In this document: in pieces, positions 23,301 to 35,300 of the stretch
Layout: each line of letters begins with the position of its first letter
Position numbering within the stretch: the first letter of the stretch is position 1
Source of the DNA: Nautilus pompilius
Lineage: Eukaryota > Mollusca > Cephalopoda > Nautilida > Nautilidae
Assembly (NCBI GenBank): GCA_018389105.1
Contig: JACATO010000647.1
Span: forward strand, 366,001 to 430,000
Direction of reading: 5' to 3'
DNA: 64,000 nt
Notes under the pieces: model-generated
Told to the model about the DNA's origin: nothing
The model's input: the letters and a program-made list of their open reading frames with translations, nothing else
Databases searched by the model: none
Position numbers and translations under genes: made by a program

Positions 23301-26300
23301 TCATCATTTGTTTGATCCCTCGGACCAGATTAGGATATCCCAAAAAAAGATGCATATACACTTTTGAATGCTATCATACAAATGAAATGGATTTTGTCTC
23401 AACATTAAGACTTGTTTCATTTGGAAGCTCACAGATGACAGTACTGTGCTATACAACGGCATACTTCTGACACATTTTTAGAGTGGGGCAAAAATGTACA
23501 GGCATTTTTGGATGGACACTTTGAGGTGAATGGGATGATAAAATGCAGACCAGTTAAATATCTGTCACTCTCTCCAAATCTCAGACCATCAGATTTTTTA
23601 TTGTGGGTTGTGTTGAGTGGCAAGGTGTACATTACAAAACCAGCTACCGTCTGCAAACTCCGCTCTTTTAATTTGATAAAATGTTTTTCTGCTTCTGTGT
23701 ATTATGATATTTAAAGCAAAAGTCACTTTTAATCACTAAAAATGAAATAAAAAAATATATGCCAGTCAAACTATATCTTTGTTTTTTTTTTTTTCATATC
23801 TCCCACTACCGGATAAGTACCTATTCCTATGGTGCTAGGTTGGTAGAACTAACTATTTTGGGAATGTAGTCACTGAGATGAGTGGTGGTAGGCGGGTGGG
23901 CACTTCACAACATCAGTTTAAAAACATTGGTCCTCAGATTTATCTTCATTAGTTAAAATAGATGAAAATGAGAGGACCTTGCCTGAGCTGTAATGGCAGG
24001 TAGAGAAGTACTTCCCAACCCAACTGACGACATGTCAGCCTTAAGATAGGCACTAAAAGGGACTGAGCATTATTCTTTGACAGGAAGACATTTTCACTGA
24101 TCAAACCTGGCCTCTTGTGCCTACAATAGTACACTGCATTGATCATTGCACCTGTCTTAGAGAAGCAGTAAAATAGTTTGCTATGTCTCAAAATGCTGAT
24201 TCGTTCACTGCAAGCTGAAGTATTTGGGTTTAGGTGTATAATGATAAACCAGAATTTCAATACAAACTGCTCATTGAAATCTGTTCAATTCTTTTGAAAT
24301 TCACTTTATGGAAACTGGGTCTATTCTCCCAAAATGATGAATAACAAGCTCAGAAAGGTTCCTTGATAGAGCATTATCACTGACTTGTGCTGCGAGTGCA
24401 TTGTTGACTTCTGGAAAATTTGTCTGCTTTAAAAAAACTAACAATAACTGACCTTTAGTGAACATATTTTTAAATTTTAATACATTTTATTTGCCATTAA
24501 CTCTTTACCTATCGAGGTTTTTGATGTCATTTCCATAAACAGCTTCACTCCTTCATTGACAAGTGATTCAGAATTCTCACATGGGTATTTGCCAATGTTT
24601 AAACTAACGATATCCAGTGCTACTGGCCAGCCATCTATTGGGAGTTTTAAAAAAAAACTATTAGATCAGTAATCTCTGACTTTGGCAGGAAAGGGGTTAA
24701 GAATAAATTACCACATTTGCGAAAGAAATATTTTGTTTGTTTTTTTAAGTTAGTGGTTTTAAAGAATAATTGTAACAGTTTAAAGTGAACTGGGATATGA
24801 TTTTATTTTAAATGTGGAAATTTCCTTATGACGAATTGTACCCAAACCTAAATACACCATATTACATATGATCATTGTCAGACAAGTAATGTACGTTTGT
24901 TTGCTTTGTTGTTGTTTTTTTTTTTCAATTTATCCAGTCAGTTAATTGAAAAGGAAAAATGGATTAATCTAAGATGCACTTAGTGCATTCCTAAGCATAA
25001 TACACATTGATACCATGATTGGCCTATAATGATCACGTGAAGGACAACGTGGCAAGTGTTCCCACATTTTTTGCATTTGAACAGGTTGGTGGTTTTCAAA
25101 AACAGTGTATCGTGATTGCTTGCTTGTACAAACGTAGCCATTTGGCATCATCCAGGACACTAAAGAAGCTGGTCGGGCTCGGTTTTAGTTTGGGACGTTT
25201 TTTGGAATGGGCCGAGGAAAAAATTATAACATTAAACTTTTCGTAGGAATTGCTGCTGGCATTAAACAAATTGTCTTCACAATTACATCATTGACAGTTT
25301 TATCCAGCAGCAATAACTGGCAAGATCAAATGAAGTGAACTTGTAAATAAATTGTCTGTCTCTGGGTATGAGTGACATCACTGTGCTTCAATTTCTATGG
25401 CTATTTAGAGTTAATGTTCTTTGTACTGGCGGGGTTTCATTTGAATGTCCTCGGTAAATTGTTGAAATTAGATTTCCTAAAAATGAAGTTAGTATTTTAA
25501 AGAATTATTAGAATTTATTTTAACCAAAAAATGATTTCATTATTATAGAATTGTTTAATGTAGATGTAGTAGTACTCTCAAATACATGAATACTTTGACA
25601 TTCCTTTAATTACAGGTGTCATCAATTATTTTTTTAAATGTATAAAGAAAAGGGGTTGCTAGTCAATGACTGACCCATACTTGGTGGGGTAGTGGAGTTC
25701 AGTGGTGCATATTGTGGTTTATCAAATCCTGATAAGAATATAAAAAAGTATAAACTCTCTTGGAATATTATTACCAGCAAACAAACACTTCACCATTGCA
25801 TTAATATAGGAACTAACCCTTCTGTCAAAACTGATAAAAAAAATTTTCTATTATAAACTGTGATATTTAAAACTATTTTCTTTATTTCATTAGATTTTTC
25901 AATAACTTCAGCCTTTTTATCAGTAAATAGCCACTTTACACATTTTGTTTATAACCTTTGTAGCATGAGAGGAAAATAAACTAAACAAAAACAGCATATT
26001 TCTGCTTGCTGAGACTGCAATCCAACAGTAGAAAGCAACACATTTTTATCTAGTTTTTAGGGCTGGGGTGGATGAAAGTAGTAGACAAAAAATGGTTTAC
26101 ACTAATCTATACTTCTGAGAAATGGTCCTGGCAGATGTGGGAAATTGTTTAAGCAGCAAATTCTCAGGCCTCTGATGAATTAGGGAAGGTGGGTGTTTCC
26201 TACATAGATTTTTTAAGTTTGCCAAAAACAGTTAACTTAAAGTTAAGGGCTCATACATATAAAGGTTCTATTAAAACAATGATATCCTTAATAACCCTAT

Positions 26301-29300
26301 TACTCTGATCTGACAGTTTTTTAAAGTTAAGGCCTCATACATATAAAGGTTCTATTAAAACAACAATATCCTTAATAACCCTATTACTCTGATCTGACAG
26401 TTTTTTCTGGCTAAAATAAATTCAGATTTATAACTTTGACTATATGATCAACATCGTACAGAATAAAATTAAACCATTCTATGCTACTGAACTTAATCAT
26501 GGAAGACAACTAATAAATAAAAGTTCTTGGACTGGAGATATCCAGTGTCCAAATAGTTCTGGACTCTGCTGGCATGGCACTGGCAGTAAGAGGGGGAATA
26601 AATGTGTGAAGGAACAGTATCAGTTCTACCTTTGCTCCATAGCCACTGAATGCTGACTGTCAGAGGAATGAAGACCAGCCTTCAGAAACATCTGACCATC
26701 CTGCTGAAGATAGGTCCTCACCTGCCCATGTGCAATCCCAACCGTCTTCTCTTCACCATTTAGTGCTGGCATCTTCGTGAAGAATAACAGCAGTAGGGAC
26801 ATCCAATAGGTACTGTACTTCATAGACTGTAGGAAGGAAGGTTAGCCTGCCTGCTGATCGTATATTACCATTTTTGTGGTGCGTGTAATAGCATTGACTG
26901 ATCATAACTATTCATGGCTAAATAACATTGTAGAAAATATGGAATAAAATGGGACTGGATTTGACTTTGAAATATTGTGTAGAAGAATGGTTAGCTGCTG
27001 GCTGGGGTGGTGGGGGCTCTGCTTCTACTGGAATCAAACTGGTTCAGGAAAATTCAGTGAGTGAAGTCTTTTCTGGCTTATACAATAACGACATTGGAGT
27101 ACTAACGCAGCCTCTTCCATGCAAGTTCTGTTGACTGAAGAATTTACTGTATTGGCTGCTTTGACATAGTTTGAACTGGAAAACTCCCCTATGCTTCTTT
27201 TATCAGTAATAGTCAACCATAGATCATAGAAACTTTGCTGGATTTCACTAGATTGTTTTTCAACAATAATGAACTTAGTTTCATATGCCGAATGCATGTG
27301 GAGAATATTCGTAACTCTGAAGTTTTCTTTTGTGTTTATAGAATTATATATTTTCAAAAGAGTAGGCTCTGACAAAGGTTTCTAATGAATGGTAGACACC
27401 TTTTTTCTTTAATAGATTTTCTATTCTCCTCAGAGGGCTACACTATCACTGTGAAACAATGTTGTTTTTTTTTTGTTTTTTTTTAATGAAAATAACGGTA
27501 CGTGTTTAATGGGGATGGCATGATTTTCTGCTAGGTCAGTAAACATTGAAGTGATGTCATGCAATGTTACATTAAAAAGGCGACAAATCATTAATGTGGG
27601 TTTCAGACACAGAACTTTTGTAATACCTTTCTGTTGTCAAGTGCCCTAAAATTTCAAAGACTTTCTTCTTTTAAGTTTCTCAAGAAACAAAGATAATGTT
27701 AAGAAATGGAATCCTGCTGTGAATTATTCATCTTTTCTTTAAATAAAGTGTTTAGTTCCAAAATTTTAATTTTTTTTTCTGCCATCTTGATTGGATAACA
27801 AGACTTGTTTCATTTATTGTAGATCCGAAGTGTGCGATTGGTCCGGGACAAAGAAACAGATAAGTTTAAAGGTATTTTCAAGTCTGAATTTTCTGCAATA
27901 GTTTATGAAGCAAGAAAATACTGTCGTGAAAACATGAGAGAGTTACCTGCCTGAAAATTATATAGAAAGATTAATCTTGTGTTCTTCATCTATGCCATTT
28001 TTAATAAAGGATTTTTCAATTTCTAATGCAATCATACTGATCTAGAAGTGATTGCTGAGGAATTTTACACTTTAGTTTCACAGTTTTTGAGTTCTGTCAG
28101 GAACATATCTCTAAAAAGTGATGGAGTGTCTTTCTCTCGAAAGTCTACTTGGTCAATAAGAATTGCACGGCTTAAATGCTTTGATCCAAAATGATACCTG
28201 TACAAGCAAATTTTTCTCTTGTTAAAATCCAAAATAATTGTTTTTACTTATCACTTGGAGGGGTTCTGAACTGCAACATTTTCAAAAGAAAGTGAAAATT
28301 AATTTTAATAAAAAGTAATCAAGAGGATTAATAAGACTGACCATGGCTTTTATGTAGTGATTGTCTGTCAGAAGTTGTCAGTATCCCACCATGACATGTC
28401 TACAAGGAGCTTCATACACACCTTACAAGCAGGATAATGATGCACTAATTCAAAACTCTCCACAACTAAAGTCCAGGTTTTAGACTTCCTTTAGAGGGAT
28501 TGTCTAGTGAAAAGTGAGTTTCAAAACATTCAGAATATGTTGCCATTTAAAAATATATATTTCTAAATATGTAATTTTTCTTACATTGCATTATTTAAAA
28601 AATAATTTTATTTGCAGTGCTTTAGCAAATTAAGCAATAGCTTTCAGTAGAAATATTAAGGCCGGGATCCCTTCATATTTTACTTGTAAATATTGTTAAA
28701 ATGTTAACAATAAAGTATGGCTTTACAAGTGATTGATTTATATTTATTTAAACAATTAAAAAAATATTGTTGCAGTTTATGGAGAAAGGGAAAAATTAGA
28801 TTATTTATTGAAACTTGGCATGCAAGTAAGCCAAAAATGTTTTAAATATCCTTCTAGGTTTTATTTTGATGTCCACCAAGGCGTAAACTAGTCAGCGCTG
28901 CGGTGTCAGTCTTATCCTGATATGAAATGATATTGATTTACACAACTGAATCTTTCTTTTTATGGATAGTCATAGAATTGACGATGACCAACGAGCTGAA
29001 CTTCATTTTCTGGAGAGTGGTGATTTAATAACAGAATTAGGGGGAAATGAAAACAAATTTCTACACTTCAGTGAATATCTATTTATCTGGCAGTTAAGTG
29101 ACAAAGCTACCATTGAAAATGATTTCTCGTTGATGTCAGCTTGTTTTAAGTTCTTCTGCTGGACTTGACGTCTGAACAGTTTTATTGTGAGGTTCTTTAA
29201 TTTATATTATTCATCAGTAAGTAACACAATAGAGTTTGGACTTCTTTTTTAAAGGGTTGGTCTTAATTCTTTGCTAAATATGAGAGAGAACTTTAATCAA

Positions 29301-32300
29301 ATGCTAATATAAATTTGTATGCATCTCATTTTCCCTTTTTGTTTTACTGGGTTAATTTTGATTTGATGATTTAAATTCTCTAATTTTCTGCTTTTGCTGG
29401 AATAATTTTTAAATTCAAAAGACCATGTGCAGTTTTGTTAATAAATAGTTCAGATGAATTCATAATTGATATGTTTAGATTACTCTAATTTGTTTTTAAT
29501 CTGCTATCATATATGCTAAATGCAGGATGCTTGATTTTATTTTTTCTTTTGTAATTTGTATCTTTTGTTGTTTTTGCCTTTAAATTGACGCAATAGAGGA
29601 GTTATCAAAAAAAGAATTATCTCGCTTGCTCTGCTTGTCCTGTGATTTACTCCATTTCCATATGCTGCTACTAAGGTATATGAAAAGATTACTGAATGCT
29701 AATTTTACATTTTCTTTTAAAATGTATTGTATAGCACATGAAAAAAAAACTCAGAAGTTGGATTTTGATGTTCTGAAAAAAATACTGCATCAGTAATAAA
29801 AAGACTCTGCTGACTATATATATGGCCAACTGGTTATTTTTTTTAAAATTATGATGTGATAGCATTTGGAAAAGCTGGAGGACCAGATCATGTGAACAGA
29901 CAACTCTGCTGTGGTTCAGTACTTGACTTCATACACACACAAAAAATCCCTCTTGGGAAATAACTACTGGTTTGGTCTCAAAAGGGAATCCACGGAAACA
30001 ACATACAATAGTAGTTACCACAGGCTAAGTTATCTGGAACTCTGTAGGAATATAGATTTCATGAATAACTTTTAAGATTAAAATAAAGTAATTATTTTCT
30101 GTATTCTTATTTGTAGTCCTGTCATGGTTTTTAATATGATCTAACATTTTTAAGTTGATTGATCTTCTTTCTCTCTATATATATAGTGAAGATTGAAAAT
30201 GTGAGCTTTATTTACTCTTTTTTTATATATATATAAATACTGTTTAATTTTGTTGTTCTTTCAGGATTTGCTTATGTTGAATTTGAAGACTTAAATTCAT
30301 TAAAAGAAGCGTTAAAATATGATGGAGCTGTAAGTTTTGGTTTTATTATTTGTATCGATATAGAAAGTTATGCTTCAGTGGTGTGCAAAAATAATGCACC
30401 ACCCTTGCAGAGATGCAGGTTTTGACATACAGGCTAGCATATCTCCTCACCTAGAAGAGTGGTAAAGTAAAGCTACACAAGGCATCAAATTGCAGTGAAA
30501 ACAGTTCTTCACATGAACGTGGTGCCAAAGGTTACAAACATGTTCTGATGTCACATCAGCAGAAGTGAAACCATCAAGAGAACTGGATTAATACTAATTG
30601 CACTACTGCCATTATGAAGCTCCAGGGGTGTTGCAAACAAGACATGCAGCTCCATGGGTGTGGTTTTGTTTCCAAGAATGGATTGTTGCTTCTAGAAGTT
30701 GAACTTTAGCCTTTGGGTTTTTTTCTTGTGGTCTTTGTACCACTTCTGTTAGATGCATTGTCATCCAGGGACAACCAGCTCTTGTCGTGCTGGTCTGGCA
30801 CTGGAAAGCAGACACTATACTTGGGAGCATTCATCATGCTTTCGACATTGTGCGGAACCCCAACTCCAGTGACGGACATGCACCACCATACCATGATAGT
30901 TGTAGGGTGCGTAATTGTTGAAACAATGCACCTGGGCCAGTATTTTCCACTTGCCAGTGACAGATGTTCACAGCATAGTTGTTGATATTAAATGTACTTA
31001 TCACCAAAACTGTGGTCCAATGTCTATGGTGCCTTGCCCAGTCCAGATGATTTCTCTGCTACTTCACAAACGGTCATTTTGCAAGTCTTGTGGCTGTGCT
31101 TCATTCCCTCAGCAGTTTTAGACTTGTTTTATGGTGCTTTTGTATGGACAAAGGTGGCAGTTGAGTTGTGTGGGTGTCATGCAAGAGCCATATTGGTTGC
31201 TCCATTGTGCTTCCGAAGATGCTGACAAGGGTGATAATGGGGAGCTGCTATACTTCTAATGGTGCCATGAACACCTGGAATGCTTAAAACACTTGCTCCC
31301 CTTTCAAATTTTTTAATGAAAAACTTCCCACTGACAAGTTGAAAGCCACCAGTTTCCCATTGGTTAAAATTCCATTCAGTTGTGTGAACATCAGAGAGAA
31401 CAAAAGCAACTAATTCTGATTGGCACAAATTGGTTCTGAAGTTTGACTAGATCCTGGTGCACATAAAAATGATGTAATGCATTATGTAATTTTTCTACAT
31501 ACTATGTAAACTGTATATTGTTAGCTTCAGAAGAAACTTCTGAATCAGATGGTATGCGGTTTGTGACAACCATCCATGAAATAAGAAAGTTATGCAAGAA
31601 AACATGGTGAGTAACGTAAAAATGTATTAGGTGATGCATTCTTTTTGCACACTACTGTAATTATGTGGGATTTGTGTAGCATTTTTTTGTTTTTTTGGTT
31701 TAGCTTTCCATTCCATAAAAAGGTGGGAAAACCTTTTTGTTAAATTGAAATTTCAAACTGGTCCTTCATTATTATGTATTTGTCAGCAGAAATGGTGAGA
31801 TAATCTAGTGTGCAAAATAATAGTCTGATTTATAATATAATACTAAAAAATGTTTAATGATTATCAACAAGCCATGAATATTACATCTAATGCTATTACA
31901 GTTTACTTTGGTCCCTAACCCTGATCCCCTTCTTTTGGATTCCTCTTCCACGGTATGATTGAATTTCCTCTCAAGCATCAAGATTTGATATGCGCGCATA
32001 ATTATAAAATAAACTCTGAAATACCATCACCAGATTGGTTATTTTGTAAATACTGATTGCTACAGAACAGCACACTACATTTGATGGCCACTAAATTTGC
32101 CAGAGGGATTGTTATGCTAGGGACTGGAGCAACTCTCTTTTGTGGTAGATAAGCCAAGCATCATATCTAAGACCTGGACTCTGCATCAAACTTTTGGAAA
32201 TGTTATTAGACTACTCAACAATACATTGCCAGGATTGCTTTTTGTATTAAAAGCAAGAAGAAACCATTTCTGGCCAGCAACTCAGTTGAAATCTGACCTT

Positions 32301-35300
32301 CGTAATGCAGCAGGTGTTGATGTCTTAAACTGTACATAATCAGCTTTAGGCTGATGGTATGCAGTCAAGAAAAGTCTTTATCCACACACACACTAGCCAT
32401 GGACTAGGCTGTAGATATGTAGATAATGTAGGGAGATTGGACTACTGTACTTTTTATGAACAAGTCCAGATTTTGCCTGAACTTTACAGGAGAGTGTGGA
32501 GAAGGCCATTGAAGTGTTTTAATGACGGCATCCTTACTTAACATGACTGCTATGCGGGTGGTTCATTGACGATGTTGGAAACAATTAGCTTGGTTGGCCA
32601 GACTGTTCTACATGTTTTCCAGAATGGCGCAAAGGCTGGTGATTATTGGTGCTAACTTCATTCTCGTGGATAATAACGATTTGTTCACATCGTAAAGCAG
32701 TACCTGGAGCAGGAGGTAGTTGTCCATATCAAGTGGCCAGCTCATTCTTCAGACCTTAATCTAATTTAACACATTAGGAAAATGCCAAAGGCCACTATTA
32801 CATGATGTCCTTTGCTGCCATGAACCTTTCATGAACTTGGTGAATCAAATAAACATTTAAAATTCAGAGGCTTATCAAAAGCTTCAGATTCTGGAACTAG
32901 GCTTTCATTCATGCCAGAAACACACTCAGAAGATGCCAAATAAACTTCTGAGCAGGAACTTGCTGCTGGGAACAAAATGTCAGATTTTGCACACGCACAA
33001 TAACTAAAAAAATTTTTAAGGCAACACTCTTATTGACTTGTGACGGCATTATTTAATGATGTTTTTTTTTTTACTTTTGCCAACAAAATGTTTCCTTTAA
33101 ATTATAGTTTATAAACATTCCAACTTTGTATCCCTTGATTCTTAGCATTTTTGAGTAATATTTTAAAAAAAAACATCAAAAGTAAATGAATATTGAATGT
33201 GTAAAAGAGAGTTGATAATTCAGCATTTTAAATTCCACTTCACTGTAAGATCAGTAAATGCTGGGTTCCTGAATGTAGAAAAACTTAACACCAGCAACAT
33301 TGTTGTGTGAGAGTTGTTGTCTTTTAAAATTCTCACCAGGTGACAATACTGATGGTGTTGCTGTTTCTGTATTCAGGAAACTTCTAATGGAATAGTTTCT
33401 TTCTTAGGCTTTATAAAATTATGCATTTGTTTTAATATTCAGAGACTCTAAAATATGGTTCACTTGCATAAAATTTAATGGAAATGCTAATTCATTACTT
33501 GTTCAGAATGGTTTTCCTGTTTGTGATTCTCTTCGCAGTATTATCCTGACTAAGTTCAGATAACCTGTGTTGATTACACTTCTTAAGGTGACTATTTTTC
33601 CATATTTGTGGTAGAACACTATTCAAATTAAGAAAAAAATTGTTAAATTATGTTCTAACTTGTATCCTTTTAAGGATCAGGTTCTTGTTTCTGACAGATC
33701 ACAATTAGTTTATTTAATTAAATATTGACCCTGTTTAGCGACTTACATCGGCTGGGTGATCACATTGCTCTGAATTCTGGGCGTGGGTGACTGACTGAGC
33801 CTTCTATACACTGCAAACTTCAAATTATTGAATCATTATTTATAAATTAAAATTGCTTTTAATTTAAATTTTTCTCCTATATTTATGCATGTTGTGTTTG
33901 TCACTGCCTTTCACATTTATTTTGTTGATAATCAACATTGTTCAAAATGTGTTTTTTTTGTTATTATTTCTCTATGCTACCTTTGCTCTTTACCATTATT
34001 TATTGTTATATGATATAACTTAAGAAATCCATACTTTCAACAAAAAATTGTCCAATTGCACAAATATTTTATTTCTTGAATTATTTTATTGACAAGTTTG
34101 CAGTTATGACTAACATGTATGTACAGATGACACTGAATGATTTGATGTGTTCTGTGAAACTGCCAGTTTAAAGGGCATCTTTTCATTTATCAGTACAATG
34201 TTAATTTGTTACATTTATGGAGATAACAAAGTAAACTCTATTGTTGATGGAAGTGTTTTGTGCAATCTTTCAGTTACTCGAGTCTCGCAATTTACGAGTA
34301 GACATTGCTGAAGGCCGACAAAGAGACAAGGGCTCAGGGTTTGGAGGCAGAGGACGAGGTGGCCAGCAAGGTGTGTTCTTGACAAAACAAACATGGCTGA
34401 TAAATGGGACTTATTGTGTTCCGCTGGCTGTCATTGTTATGTATTGATATAGTGCATTTTTGGTGAGATGTTCCTACATTCTGACTAAAAGGCAAATTCT
34501 GCATGAACCTTGGTGTAAATAAAAATAAGTTAAAACTAACTTTTTTTATTTGCTGAATCTATAAAGTTAAGTAGTTATTTTGGCACACATCTCTCTTATA
34601 GAACAGATATTAACTTCAGCTGGAAAAGTATGTGATAGAAACCGTTTGGCAGTAGGAAGATAACCATTGATTCATCTCAGAGAGACGAGCTTAACTTGTG
34701 GTAATGGATAACTGTTTGCAGGATATGCTGTAATGAGGTCTCATATGTAGTAACCAATGATATAAAACATTCTAACAAGGCTGGTTTTCCCTTTTCCTTG
34801 CCATTTAGAGAAAATTTTGGCTTTTTTTTTTATCAATTAACTTTTTCTAGTTATGTTGGTGGAGATTTTGTGAACCTTTATTTGGAAAATCTTAAGTCAA
34901 TTTTCTGTCTTAATTTCGTTTTCAGAAGTGAGGTGATATCAACTGTTGTTATCCTTTAGTATCATTCTGTGAAGAACATACAGGTGGATATGAGTAAAAC
35001 AAAAAAGGAGGAGGAAGTAAATTAACTAAAATAATGTAAATTCAGACAATGTTGTTGATGTCTTGCAGGATTCTTCAGGGGAGGCCGAAGTGGCAGTGAC
35101 TTTGGTGGAGGATTTAGTGATAGAGATAGACAGCTAAGTCGAGGGAGCATTTCTAGAGGAGGGTTTGCTGGCCGAAGTGGTCCGCCAGGGAGTTTTGAAA
35201 GGCCAGAGAGTAGGGGTAGTTTTGACAGATCAGATGGCAGAAGGGGTGGGTATACTGGCAGCCGGCAACGGCGAAACAGTGGAAATCAGTCAGAATTTAG

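Larger units (their letters stand above)
19812..27822 (+). other. EIF4H intron 2 (8 kb)
   Basis: It contains a MULE transposase remnant (20.98-21.95 kb), a DDE fragment (23.4-23.7 kb), a piggyBac-like MITE (24.5 kb) and an 84-bp tandem duplication (26.24 kb). Nothing recognisable is seen in 19.8-20.95, 22.3-23.2 and 26.4-27.8 kb, apart from a poly(C) run near 22264. Confidence 0.7.
30330..34273 (+). other. EIF4H intron 4
   Basis: An intron carrying a minus-strand Tc1-type element (30376-31657) and a plus-strand Tc1-type remnant (about 32100-33010). The rest, 33.0-34.27 kb, is AT-rich and unremarkable. Confidence 0.65.

Noticed and set aside
24969..25160. Cys-containing minus-strand text resembling a zinc ribbon at the end of a piggyBac transposase
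   Set aside because: The Cys spacing is split between frames and no other piggyBac domain is visible around it; too weak to annotate.
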